In this document: one piece after another, positions 1 to 6,206 of the stretch | Layout of the letters: each line of letters starts with the position of its first letter | Position numbering within the stretch: the stretch's first letter is position 1 | From: an uncultured Clostridium sp. | Lineage (GTDB): Bacteria > Bacillota > Clostridia > Lachnospirales > Lachnospiraceae | Reading direction: 5' to 3' | Assembly (NCBI GenBank): GCA_900542035.1 | Contig: UQMJ01000042.1 | Coordinates: 1 to 9,316 of the forward strand | DNA: 9,316 nucleotides | Notes under the pieces: model-generated | Databases searched by the model: none | The model's input: the letters and a program-made list of their open reading frames with translations, nothing else | Told to the model about the DNA's origin: nothing | Made by a program: the position numbers and the translations under genes

Positions 1-55
1 ACAATTCCGAAAATATGGAAACAGGCAGATGGATCCTCCGGCAGCCATAATACAA

Positions 56-85
56 TTTACATTTCTTCGGTCTATATGGTATACT
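56..85 (+). promoter_or_regulatory. Candidate sigma-A promoter for the transporter-nucleotidase operon
   Basis: A -35-like TTTACA at 56-61 (5 of 6 against TTGACA) is followed after 18 nt by TATACT at 80-85. The -10 is directly preceded by TGG, an extended -10 form. Transcription would start near 92, leaving a leader of about 30 nt before the ATG at 121. The core ATATGGTATACTA at 74-86 recurs exactly upstream of the VanW gene (7188-7200). The call is motif-based only. Confidence 0.6.
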
Positions 86-120
86 AAAAGCATTATGAAA
101 AAATAAGGTAGGACTAGTTT

Positions 121-1446
121 ATGGAAAAGAAAAGAGATCTATTTGCATCCAGGTGGGGATTTATTCTTGCCTGCATCGGTTCAGCAGTTGGAATGGGCAA
201 CATATGGATGTTTCCCACCAGGGTATCCAAGTTTGGAGGCGGCTCCTTTTTGCTCTGGTATCTGTTTTTTGTAGTGCTGATTGCTTCTACGGGAGTAATT
301 GGAGAAATGAGTTTTGGCCGCGCTACCCGCTCCGGCCCTGTTGATGCATTTGGAAAAGCCTGTGAATCCAGAGGAAAACGAAAGCTGGGGGAAGCCATTG
401 GGCTGATTCCCGTATTTGGTTCCATGGCTCTTGCCATTGGTTACACGGTAGTAATGGGATGGATTTTTAAATATACCTTTGGCGCTTTTACCGGAGCCAC
501 CCTGTCTCCGTCTTCTGTAGATGAATTTGGCGCGGCATTTGGAGGAATGGCTTCTTCTTTTGGCAACAATGGATGGCAGTTCATTGCAGTAATTGCAGCT
601 TTTGCAATTCTGATTCTGGGCGTTGGCGGAGGGATTGAAAAAGCCAACAAAATCATGATGCCTCTGTTCTTTTTCCTGTTTTTAGGTCTGGGAATCTATA
701 TTGGATTCCAGCCTGGGGCAGCAGAAGGATACCGCTATATTTTCCGTCTGGACAAGGCGGCCCTGACGGATCCCAAGGTCATTATTTATGCCATGGGTCA
801 GGCGTTTTTCTCTTTGTCAGTCGCTGGAAACGGAACATTGATTTACGGATCCTATCTCCATGACGATGAGGATATTCCCGCTTCTGCCCGCAATGTGGCA
901 ATTTTTGATACCCTTGCGGCAACGCTTGCCGCATTTGTCATCATTCCGGCAATGGCAACCATGGGGGCGCAGCTGGATCAGGGAGGCCCTGGACTGATGT
1001 TTATTTTCCTGCCCAGTCTTTTTAAAGGGCTGGCTGGCGGAAGCGTAATTGCAATGGTCTTTTTTGTGGCAGTTACATTTGCGGGAATGACCTCTTTAAT
1101 TAATCTGTACGAAGCGCCTATTGCCACGGTACAGGAAAAATTCCATCTGGGGCGGACGCCTGCCTGCTTGATCGTAGGGGCGGTCGGAGCCGCAGTTTCC
1201 CTCTGCATCCAGGGAATTGTATCAGACTGGATGGATGTGGTTTCTATTTATATCTGTCCGCTTGGCGCAGGACTGGCAAGCATTATGTTTTTCTGGGTGC
1301 TGGGACGGAAATTTGTAGAATCCGAAGTAAATAAAGGGAGAAAGAAAGCCGTTGGGAAATGGTTTTACCCGCTGGGAAAATACGCGTTCTGCGGAATGTG
1401 TATCCTGGTATTGATTGCAGGCGCTGCTATGGGCGGAATTGGCTGA
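121..1446 (+). CDS. Sodium-dependent transporter of the NSS (neurotransmitter:sodium symporter) family
   Basis: This 441-residue protein is a bacterial NSS/SNF-family symporter with the LeuT fold. It would use the Na+ gradient to import an amino acid or related small molecule across the cytoplasmic membrane; the substrate cannot be told from sequence. About 11 hydrophobic segments are visible (roughly residues 12-35, 40-62, 95-118, 152-170, 178-196, 222-245, 262-282, 308-328, 347-367, 372-395, 418-440), the usual number for prokaryotic members. The TM1 signature GSAVGMGNIWMFP lies at 20-32, with Gly20, Ala22, Val23 and Asn27 at the same numbers as the LeuT sodium ligands. TM8 keeps the Na2-site Thr324-Ser325. 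Asp263 in TM7 stands about where LeuT has Asn286, common in bacterial relatives. The unwound part of TM6 reads SLSVAGNG (231-238) rather than LeuT's TLSLGFG, so the substrate pocket differs. The ATG at 121 follows the Shine-Dalgarno-like AAGGTAGGA by about 7 nt. It is the first gene of a probable operon, 41 nt ahead of the nucleotidase. Confidence 0.93.
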   Translation: MEKKRDLFASRWGFILACIGSAVGMGNIWMFPTRVSKFGGGSFLLWYLFFVVLIASTGVIGEMSFGRATRSGPVDAFGKACESRGKRKLGEAIGLIPVFGSMALAIGYTVVMGWIFKYTFGAFTGATLSPSSVDEFGAAFGGMASSFGNNGWQFIAVIAAFAILILGVGGGIEKANKIMMPLFFFLFLGLGIYIGFQPGAAEGYRYIFRLDKAALTDPKVIIYAMGQAFFSLSVAGNGTLIYGSYLHDDEDIPASARNVAIFDTLAATLAAFVIIPAMATMGAQLDQGGPGLMFIFLPSLFKGLAGGSVIAMVFFVAVTFAGMTSLINLYEAPIATVQEKFHLGRTPACLIVGAVGAAVSLCIQGIVSDWMDVVSIYICPLGAGLASIMFFWVLGRKFVESEVNKGRKKAVGKWFYPLGKYAFCGMCILVLIAGAAMGGIG

Positions 1447-1476
1447 TGATTCCAGCTTTTCACAGCAGTAACATCT

Positions 1477-1481
1477 GGAGG
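1477..1481 (+). promoter_or_regulatory. Ribosome binding site that fixes the nucleotidase start
   Basis: GGAGG sits 6 nt before the ATG at 1488, ideal spacing. The same open frame runs upstream to 1359 and has another ATG at 1446 overlapping the transporter stop (TGATG). Those starts lack a comparable ribosome site and would put a non-signal-like extension before the signal peptide. Confidence 0.8.
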
Positions 1482-1487
1482 CAGAAA

Positions 1488-3467
1488 ATGAAAATCGGAA
1501 CAAAAATGAAAATGGTAATGCTGACTGCGGCGCTTCCGTGTATCTTATGGGCGGGAGCGGCATGGGCGTCAGAAAACGGAGAGGCTGACTTGAAAGAAGA
1601 AGTACAGATTTTATTTACCCATGATATGCATTCCCATCTGGATTCCTATAAAGCAGAAAAAGACGGGAAAACCGCAATGATTGGCGGATTTGCAAAATTA
1701 AAGACTATGACAGAGGAAAAGCGGGCAGCCTGTCCGGCGACTTTTCTGGTAGACGGCGGCGATTTTTCCATGGGAACCCTGTATCAGACCATTTTTGAGC
1801 TGGAAGCGCCGGAACTGACCATGATGGGGCAGATTGGATATGATGCCGTGACTCTTGGAAACCACGAGTTTGATTACCGGAGTCAGGGGCTTGCCAATAT
1901 GCTCCACGCTGCCAAAAACCATGAAAAAGAACATCCGGATCATGGCCTTCCGGCCCTGGTCAGCGCCAACATTGACTGGACAAAAAACACCTCGGAGGAC
2001 AACCTTCTGGTAAAAGAGGCGATGGAAGCCTATGGAAGTACGCCCTATATCGTAATAGAACGGGGAGGAGTAAAAGCCGGTATTTTTGGCGTTCTGGGAA
2101 AAGATGCAGATGAATGCGCGCCGGAAAGCGGACTGGAATTTGAAGATATTGTAGAAACGTCCAGACAGGTAACAGAACAGCTTCAGAAAGAACAGGTGGA
2201 TCTGATTATCTGTCTGTCCCACAGCGGAACCAGTGAGAAAGAAGACAAATCAGAAGACGAAATTCTGGCTCAGAAGGTTCCGGAGATTGACTTGATTATC
2301 AGCGGCCATACCCATACGACGCTGGACAATCCAATCCAGCATGGAGATACCTATATAGTATCTGCCGGTTCGTATTGCGAAAATCTGGGAGAACTGCATC
2401 TGACCAGAAAAGAGAACGGCAGGTGGAATCTGGAAGAATACCAGCTGAATCCATTAGATGAGACAGTAAAGGAAGATGCCCAGATAAAGGCGCAGCTGGA
2501 GGAATACAAGCAGATAGTAAACGAAGAGTATCTGGCGCGGTTTGGCTATACATTTGACCAGGTACTGGCAGAAAATCCGGTAGAGTTTACACAGATGGAT
2601 GAGTTTGCGGAAACGCTGGAAGAGGATCCGCTGGGCAGTATCATAGCGGATTCTTATGTGTACGCAGTGCAGAAGGCAGAAGGCGAACAGTATGAAAAAG
2701 TCTATGTGACCATTTCTCCGTCCGGCGCAATTCGGGACACCTTCCAGCAGGGAGCTATTACGGTATCCGATGCCTTTAATGTCAGTTCTCTGGGGATCGG
2801 AGCAGACAGAATCCCAGGGTATCCGCTGGTCAGCGTATATCTGACGGGAAAGGAAATTAAGACGGCAGCCGAAATAGACGCCTCGATTTCCCCGATTATG
2901 ACCTCGGCACAGCTTTATCCCAGCGGGCTCCGCTGGACCTACAATCCCAACCGTATGCTGCTCAATAAAGTGACGGATGTAGAGTTTGTGACGAATGTGC
3001 CGTATACAGAGGGAAAAGAGACGGAAGAAATCGAAGAGGATCGGTTATACCGAGTTGTGGCAGGACTTTATTCCGCACAGATGCTGGGGGCCATTGAAGA
3101 CAGTTCTATGGGGCTTTTGAAAATCACGCCCAAAGACAAAGACGGACAGGTCATCAAAGATTTTGAACAGCACATCATACACGATCGGAATGGGGCCGAA
3201 GTAAAAGAATGGTACGCGTTAGCTTCTTATCTGGAGTCATTTGAGCCAAATGAAGAAGGGGTGTCGGAAATTCCGTCTTACTACGAGGAAGCAGAAGGAA
3301 GAAAGCAGCGGGAAGACAGCCGCAGCCTGGCTGATATTTTGAAAAAGCCCAATCAATTCGCCTGGATTGTTTACGGAGGAATCCTGATTCTGATTCTTCT
3401 GACAGCTGGAATCGTGGGGATTTTCTTGAAAAAGAGAAAAAAGCGCCGCAAAAAGCCGACGCGCTGA
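1488..3467 (+). CDS. Secreted, membrane-anchored metallophosphoesterase / 5'-nucleotidase family protein
   Basis: This 659-residue protein belongs to the bifunctional 5'-nucleotidase/UDP-sugar hydrolase (UshA-like) family, which hydrolyses nucleotides or related phosphoesters outside the cell. A signal peptide spans about residues 1-27 (Lys-rich start, hydrophobic core, likely cleavage after AWA). The metallophosphatase domain (about 39-280) has every metal-binding motif: Asp46/His48 in THDMH, Gly-Asp at 91-92, GNHEFD at 124-129, His245 in SHSG, and GHTH at 273-276. A 5'-nucleotidase C-terminal domain follows (about 355-545), in which the usual N-x-GG-x-R substrate loop reads PSGAIR (411-416), so the substrate preference may differ from UshA. 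A transmembrane helix (about 624-647) and a basic tail (KKRKKRRKKPTR) anchor the C-terminus, with the enzyme facing outward; there is no LPXTG motif. The gene lies 41 nt behind the Na+-coupled transporter with no terminator between, suggesting co-transcription. Family assignment is firm; the true substrate is unknown. Confidence 0.92.
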   Translation: MKIGTKMKMVMLTAALPCILWAGAAWASENGEADLKEEVQILFTHDMHSHLDSYKAEKDGKTAMIGGFAKLKTMTEEKRAACPATFLVDGGDFSMGTLYQTIFELEAPELTMMGQIGYDAVTLGNHEFDYRSQGLANMLHAAKNHEKEHPDHGLPALVSANIDWTKNTSEDNLLVKEAMEAYGSTPYIVIERGGVKAGIFGVLGKDADECAPESGLEFEDIVETSRQVTEQLQKEQVDLIICLSHSGTSEKEDKSEDEILAQKVPEIDLIISGHTHTTLDNPIQHGDTYIVSAGSYCENLGELHLTRKENGRWNLEEYQLNPLDETVKEDAQIKAQLEEYKQIVNEEYLARFGYTFDQVLAENPVEFTQMDEFAETLEEDPLGSIIADSYVYAVQKAEGEQYEKVYVTISPSGAIRDTFQQGAITVSDAFNVSSLGIGADRIPGYPLVSVYLTGKEIKTAAEIDASISPIMTSAQLYPSGLRWTYNPNRMLLNKVTDVEFVTNVPYTEGKETEEIEEDRLYRVVAGLYSAQMLGAIEDSSMGLLKITPKDKDGQVIKDFEQHIIHDRNGAEVKEWYALASYLESFEPNEEGVSEIPSYYEEAEGRKQREDSRSLADILKKPNQFAWIVYGGILILILLTAGIVGIFLKKRKKRRKKPTR

Positions 3468-3480
3468 CAGGGAAACGGAG

Positions 3481-3517
3481 CCGCTGCTCCCCAGAAAGTA
3501 TATCTGGGAAGCAGCGG
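3481..3517. terminator. Shared bidirectional hairpin terminator between convergent genes
   Basis: The arms 3481-3495 and 3503-3517 form a 15-bp stem with one mismatch (C3488 against A3510) and a 7-nt loop. The hairpin begins 13 nt after the nucleotidase stop and 15 nt beyond the stop of the opposing Cys-rich gene. On the + strand it is followed by TTT only, and on the minus strand by CTCCGTTT, so the U-tract is weak both ways. The stem and placement favour a terminator for both convergent genes. Confidence 0.7.
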
Positions 3518-3532
3518 TTTCATGTACTGGAA

Positions 3533-3772
3533 TTAGCAGCAGATTCCGTTTCCGCCGCCCCAGCCGCCGCAGCAGCAGAGCAGAATTAAGATCCACAGAC
3601 AGTCGCCGCCAAATCCGCCGCCGCATCCGCAGTTATTTCCACAGCTGTTTCCGCCGCTCCAGCCGCCGCAGCAGCAGAGAATCAGAATCAGAAAAATCAG
3701 ATTGCATCCAGATCCTCCCGTATTCTGACATTCACATCCACATCCGCAGTTAGTAGCTGCAACATCGCTCAT
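3533..3772 (-). CDS. Cysteine/glycine-rich small protein (chorion class high-cysteine HCB-13-like)
   Basis: This 79-residue protein contains 17 Cys (about 22%) and 22 Gly (about 28%). It resembles the short Clostridia proteins annotated by similarity as 'chorion class high-cysteine protein', whose function is not established. It opens MSDVAATNCGCGCEC, then shows two copies of a unit made of a short aliphatic stretch, CCCGGW and a Gly/Asn/Cys-rich stretch (CCCGGW at 33-38 and 66-71). The copies are 33 residues apart and nearly identical at DNA level. Each aliphatic stretch is about 8-9 residues, too short for a normal membrane helix. There is no clear signal peptide. I chose the ATG at 3772 because GGAGG lies 8 nt upstream; an in-frame ATG pair at 3811/3808 would add 13 residues but lacks a ribosome site and falls on a candidate -10. 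The gene is divergent from the AlaX gene and convergent with the nucleotidase. Thiol or metal binding, or a structural spore or envelope role, are only guesses. Confidence 0.82.
   Translation of the reverse strand: MSDVAATNCGCGCECQNTGGSGCNLIFLILILCCCGGWSGGNSCGNNCGCGGGFGGDCLWILILLCCCGGWGGGNGICC
3548..3679. repeat. 99-nt internal duplication in the Cys-rich gene (33-bp near-identical blocks)
   Basis: The blocks 3548-3580 and 3647-3679 match over 33 bp with a single difference (C against T), an offset of exactly 99 nt or 33 codons. They encode the two CCCGGW units. The identity extends to synonymous positions, which suggests a fairly recent in-frame duplication rather than convergence. Confidence 0.85.
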
Positions 3773-3780
3773 AGTTGAAT

Positions 3781-3785
3781 CCTCC
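3781..3785 (-). promoter_or_regulatory. Ribosome binding site that fixes the Cys-rich protein start
   Basis: On the minus strand GGAGG stands 8 nt before the ATG at 3772, and no equivalent precedes the upstream in-frame ATGs at 3811/3808. This supports the 79-residue form. Confidence 0.75.
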
Positions 3786-3806
3786 AACAATTTTTGATTA
3801 CACTCC

Positions 3807-3835
3807 ATCATATGCGCCCCTGCCTGTCACAGTTT
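3807..3835 (-). promoter_or_regulatory. Weak candidate promoter of the Cys-rich gene
   Basis: On the minus strand TATGAT (3807-3812) matches the sigma-A -10 in 5 of 6 positions, but the hexamer 17 nt further up (3830-3835, AAACTG) is a poor -35. The string CATATGATG also resembles the CATANNNTA -10 of the mother-cell sporulation factor sigma-K, with an AC 17 nt upstream. Neither reading is strong. Confidence 0.3.
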
Positions 3836-3860
3836 CCTGAATTTAGAAAAAATTCAGGAA
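3834..3860. repeat. Perfect 11-bp inverted repeat in the divergent promoter region
   Basis: TTCCTGAATTT (3834-3844) and AAATTCAGGAA (3850-3860) are exact reverse complements around a 5-nt spacer. The element lies just upstream of the AlaX-gene -35 and next to the candidate promoter of the Cys-rich gene, as expected for an operator between divergent genes. Its core (3840-3854) matches 12 of 15 positions of the CodY box AATTTTCWGAAAATT, but AT-rich DNA makes that weak. No T-run follows the hairpin on the + strand. Confidence 0.7.
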
Positions 3861-3867
3861 TTCCATG

Positions 3868-3896
3868 TTTACGCAAAATTTGAATCGTAGTATAAT
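3868..3896 (+). promoter_or_regulatory. Candidate sigma-A promoter for the AlaX/AI-2E operon
   Basis: A consensus TATAAT at 3891-3896 is preceded, after a 17-nt spacer, by TTTACG (3868-3873; 4 of 6). Transcription would begin around 3903, giving a leader under 30 nt, too short for a T-box or other riboswitch. Confidence 0.7.
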
Positions 3897-3931
3897 GGCG
3901 GTATTATTTTGGAAAAGAGGTTACAGTAGAA

Positions 3932-5098
3932 ATGATGCAGAAGCTGTATTATGAAACGCCTTATGTGAAATCCTTTATGTGTACGGTTCTTTCCTGCCAG
4001 CAGGGGAAGCGTGGATACGAAACGATTCTCAGCCAGACTGGCTTTTATCCGGAAGGAGGAGGGCAGCCGGCAGATACGGGAACTCTGGGAGGGATTCCGG
4101 TGCTGGATGTCCAGGAGAAGGATGGAGAGATTGTCCATATTCTGGAACGTCCCATTGAAGCCGGAACCCTGGCAGAAGGAATCATTGACTGGGACAGGCG
4201 GTTTTCCTATATGCAGCAGCACACAGGGGAACATATTTTATCAGGTCTGATTCATGAACGGTTTGGATATAACAATGTGGGATTTCATATGGGAGCAGAG
4301 GAAGTGACCATTGATTTTGACGGAACCATGACAATGGAAGAAGCAGAAGAGATGGAACTTCTGGCCAATGAGGTTGTTTTTGACAACCGGTCGGTAAAGG
4401 TATATTATCCCAGCGAAGAGGAGTTAAAGACCATTCCTTACCGGAGCAAAAAAGAACTAACCGGTCAGGTCCGGATTGTGGAGATTGAGGGCGCGGATAT
4501 CTGCGCCTGCTGCGGAACCCATGTAGAACGTACCGGAGAAATCGGTCTGATTAAGATTACTGGCATGATTCATTATAAAGGCGGGATCCGCATGACGATT
4601 GTGTGCGGCAGACAGGCCCTTTTTGATTTCCGGAAGAAGCAGGAACAGATCGTTAAAATCTCCAATCTGCTGTCAGCAAAGCCAGGAGAGGTGGCTTTGG
4701 CAGCTGAAAAGCAGAAAGAAGAGCTTCAGGCTAAATCTTATTTAAATGTCTCCTTGTACCGGCAGCTGATAGAAGCATGGTCGAAAGAATATCCGGAAAG
4801 TGAGAATCCGGTGCTGCTCTGGAAAGAAGGGCTTTCTCCGGTCCAGCTGCGGGAACTGGCAAATCAGTTCTGTCTGGACAAGAAGGGCGGGATTGTTCTG
4901 GCCTGCTCAGAAAAAGACGGCGGTTGTCAATATGCGCTGACAAGCAGACAGGCGGATGCCAGAGAGCTTTCCAAAACTTTAAACAGCCGTTTAAACGGCA
5001 GAGGAGGAGGCAGCAGCCAGATGGCGCAGGGAACATTTTTTGCTTCCAGGGAAGCAGTTGAACAGGTTTTTTGGGAGGAATTAAATGGAATTAAATAA
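3932..5098 (+). CDS. AlaX-type alanyl-tRNA editing protein with C-terminal DHHA1 domain
   Basis: This 388-residue protein is a free-standing homologue of the editing half of alanyl-tRNA synthetase. In the cytoplasm such proteins hydrolyse tRNA-Ala mischarged with Ser or Gly. The N-terminal part has the AlaRS-like FYPEGGGQPADTG (38-50). The four zinc/catalytic-site residues are present: HxxxH as His97/His101 in QQHTGEHIL, and CxxxH as Cys193/His197 in CCGTH. Residues from about 230 show a helical linker and then a DHHA1-type domain with the glycine-rich GRGGGSSQMAQG (356-367). There is no aminoacylation domain, and the length fits the long AlaX class (AlaX-L). ATG codons at 3932 and 3935 are both possible; the first follows AAGAGG by 11 nt, so a start at 3935 cannot be excluded. 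The last 14 nt overlap the AI-2E gene, whose ribosome site lies inside this reading frame, implying translational coupling. Confidence 0.93.
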   Translation: MMQKLYYETPYVKSFMCTVLSCQQGKRGYETILSQTGFYPEGGGQPADTGTLGGIPVLDVQEKDGEIVHILERPIEAGTLAEGIIDWDRRFSYMQQHTGEHILSGLIHERFGYNNVGFHMGAEEVTIDFDGTMTMEEAEEMELLANEVVFDNRSVKVYYPSEEELKTIPYRSKKELTGQVRIVEIEGADICACCGTHVERTGEIGLIKITGMIHYKGGIRMTIVCGRQALFDFRKKQEQIVKISNLLSAKPGEVALAAEKQKEELQAKSYLNVSLYRQLIEAWSKEYPESENPVLLWKEGLSPVQLRELANQFCLDKKGGIVLACSEKDGGCQYALTSRQADARELSKTLNSRLNGRGGGSSQMAQGTFFASREAVEQVFWEELNGIK

Positions 5099-6206
5099 AG
5101 AAACCGTAAAAAAACTTCGGGGACTGATTGTTTTTACAGTAATAGTTCTGATTGCAGGAGTCAATTACCAAAGATTGTTCCGGATGCTGGGGGCCCTTGT
5201 AAAAATGGCGTTTCCGTTTTTGCTGGGAGCCGCCATTGCGTTTATTCTCAACGTTCCCATGCGGAATATTGAAAAGCTGTTTCCCAAAAAAGCGGGAAAA
5301 TGGAAGCGGCCGGCTTCCCTGGGAGCCGCCATTGCTGCGGTAGCAGTCGTGCTGCTTACGGTAACGGTTGTGGTAATTCCGGAACTGTGGAAGACGCTGT
5401 ATTCGCTGCGGAGCAGCGTTCCGGCTTTTTTTGCAGGAATACAGGTGTGGCTGGAAAATCTGTTTGCAGATAATCCGGAGATTATTGCCTGGATTAATAC
5501 CATTGAAATCGACTGGCAGGGCATGATTCAGCAAATCATAGGATTTTTGAAAAATGGCGCCGGCTCCGTTCTGTCTACTACATTTTCTGCAGCAGCCAAT
5601 CTGGTCAGCGGAGTGACCTCTTTGGGAATCGGCATGGTATTTGCAATTTACATTCTGCTTCAGAAAGAAACGCTGGCTGCCCAGGTAAAAAAATTATTGA
5701 AGGCGTTTCTGCCGGAACGGTGTGAGAGATGGATCATTGAAGTGGCGGCTCTGACTGAACGGACATTCAGCAGTTTTTTGGCCGGACAGTGCGTAGAAGC
5801 GGTAATTCTGGGAAGTATGTTTTTTATAACCCTTTTAATTCTGCGGCTTCCTTATGCGCTTTTAATCGGCGTGTTAATTGCATTTACTGCGCTGATTCCG
5901 GTCTTTGGCGCGTTTATCGGCTGTGCGGTGGGGATTTTTCTGATGCTCATGGTAAGCCCCATTGACGCCCTTATTTTTACAGTCGTATTTTTTGTTCTTC
6001 AGCAGATAGAAGGAAATCTGATCTACCCTCATGTGGTAGGAAACTCGGTCGGACTTCCTTCTATGTGGGTGCTGGTGGCAGTAACCATAGGCGGCAGCGC
6101 CATGGGCGTTCTGGGAATGCTGGTATTTATTCCCCTGTGCTCAGTGCTGTATAGTCTGCTGCGGGGCGTTGTCAATCGGCGTCTGGAAAAGCAGAAGGAG
6201 CAGTAG
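5085..6206 (+). CDS. AI-2E family transporter (integral membrane protein)
   Basis: This 373-residue polytopic protein matches the AI-2E/YdiK/YtvI-type family. The family is named after E. coli TqsA, linked to autoinducer-2 export, but other members act as Na+(Li+)/H+ antiporters or have no known substrate. Hydrophobic segments lie at about 13-28, 41-56, 78-98, a long extramembrane middle, then about 176-192, 238-258, 260-290, 294-306 and 326-358. Family-typical stretches are FSSFLAGQCVEAVILG (228-243), LIPVFGAFIG (270-279) and QQIEGNLIYPHVVGNSVGLP (306-325). The ATG at 5085 has GGGAGG 6 nt before it and overlaps the AlaX stop by 14 nt. The 3' end overlaps the convergent PHP gene by 35 bp (6172-6206). 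No luxS or lsr gene is in view, so a quorum-sensing role should not be assumed. Confidence 0.9.
   Translation: MELNKETVKKLRGLIVFTVIVLIAGVNYQRLFRMLGALVKMAFPFLLGAAIAFILNVPMRNIEKLFPKKAGKWKRPASLGAAIAAVAVVLLTVTVVVIPELWKTLYSLRSSVPAFFAGIQVWLENLFADNPEIIAWINTIEIDWQGMIQQIIGFLKNGAGSVLSTTFSAAANLVSGVTSLGIGMVFAIYILLQKETLAAQVKKLLKAFLPERCERWIIEVAALTERTFSSFLAGQCVEAVILGSMFFITLLILRLPYALLIGVLIAFTALIPVFGAFIGCAVGIFLMLMVSPIDALIFTVVFFVLQQIEGNLIYPHVVGNSVGLPSMWVLVAVTIGGSAMGVLGMLVFIPLCSVLYSLLRGVVNRRLEKQKEQ

Noticed and set aside
95..106. Three-codon minicistron (ATG AAA AAA TAA) in the transporter leader
   Set aside because: It has no ribosome site, lies almost at the predicted transcript start, and such short strings are common by chance.
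1359..1487. Upstream extension of the nucleotidase frame (starts at 1359 or 1446)
   Set aside because: It overlaps the transporter gene, lacks a good ribosome site, and would place 14-43 non-signal residues ahead of a clear signal peptide. The ATG at 1488 has an ideal GGAGG.
3897..3931. T-box or other riboswitch ahead of the alanyl-tRNA editing gene
   Set aside because: The predicted leader is under 30 nt with no room for such a structure and no T-box sequence.
5085..6206. Quorum-sensing (AI-2 export) locus
   Set aside because: The family name derives from one member; no luxS, lsr or regulator gene is nearby, and many family members have other or unknown substrates.
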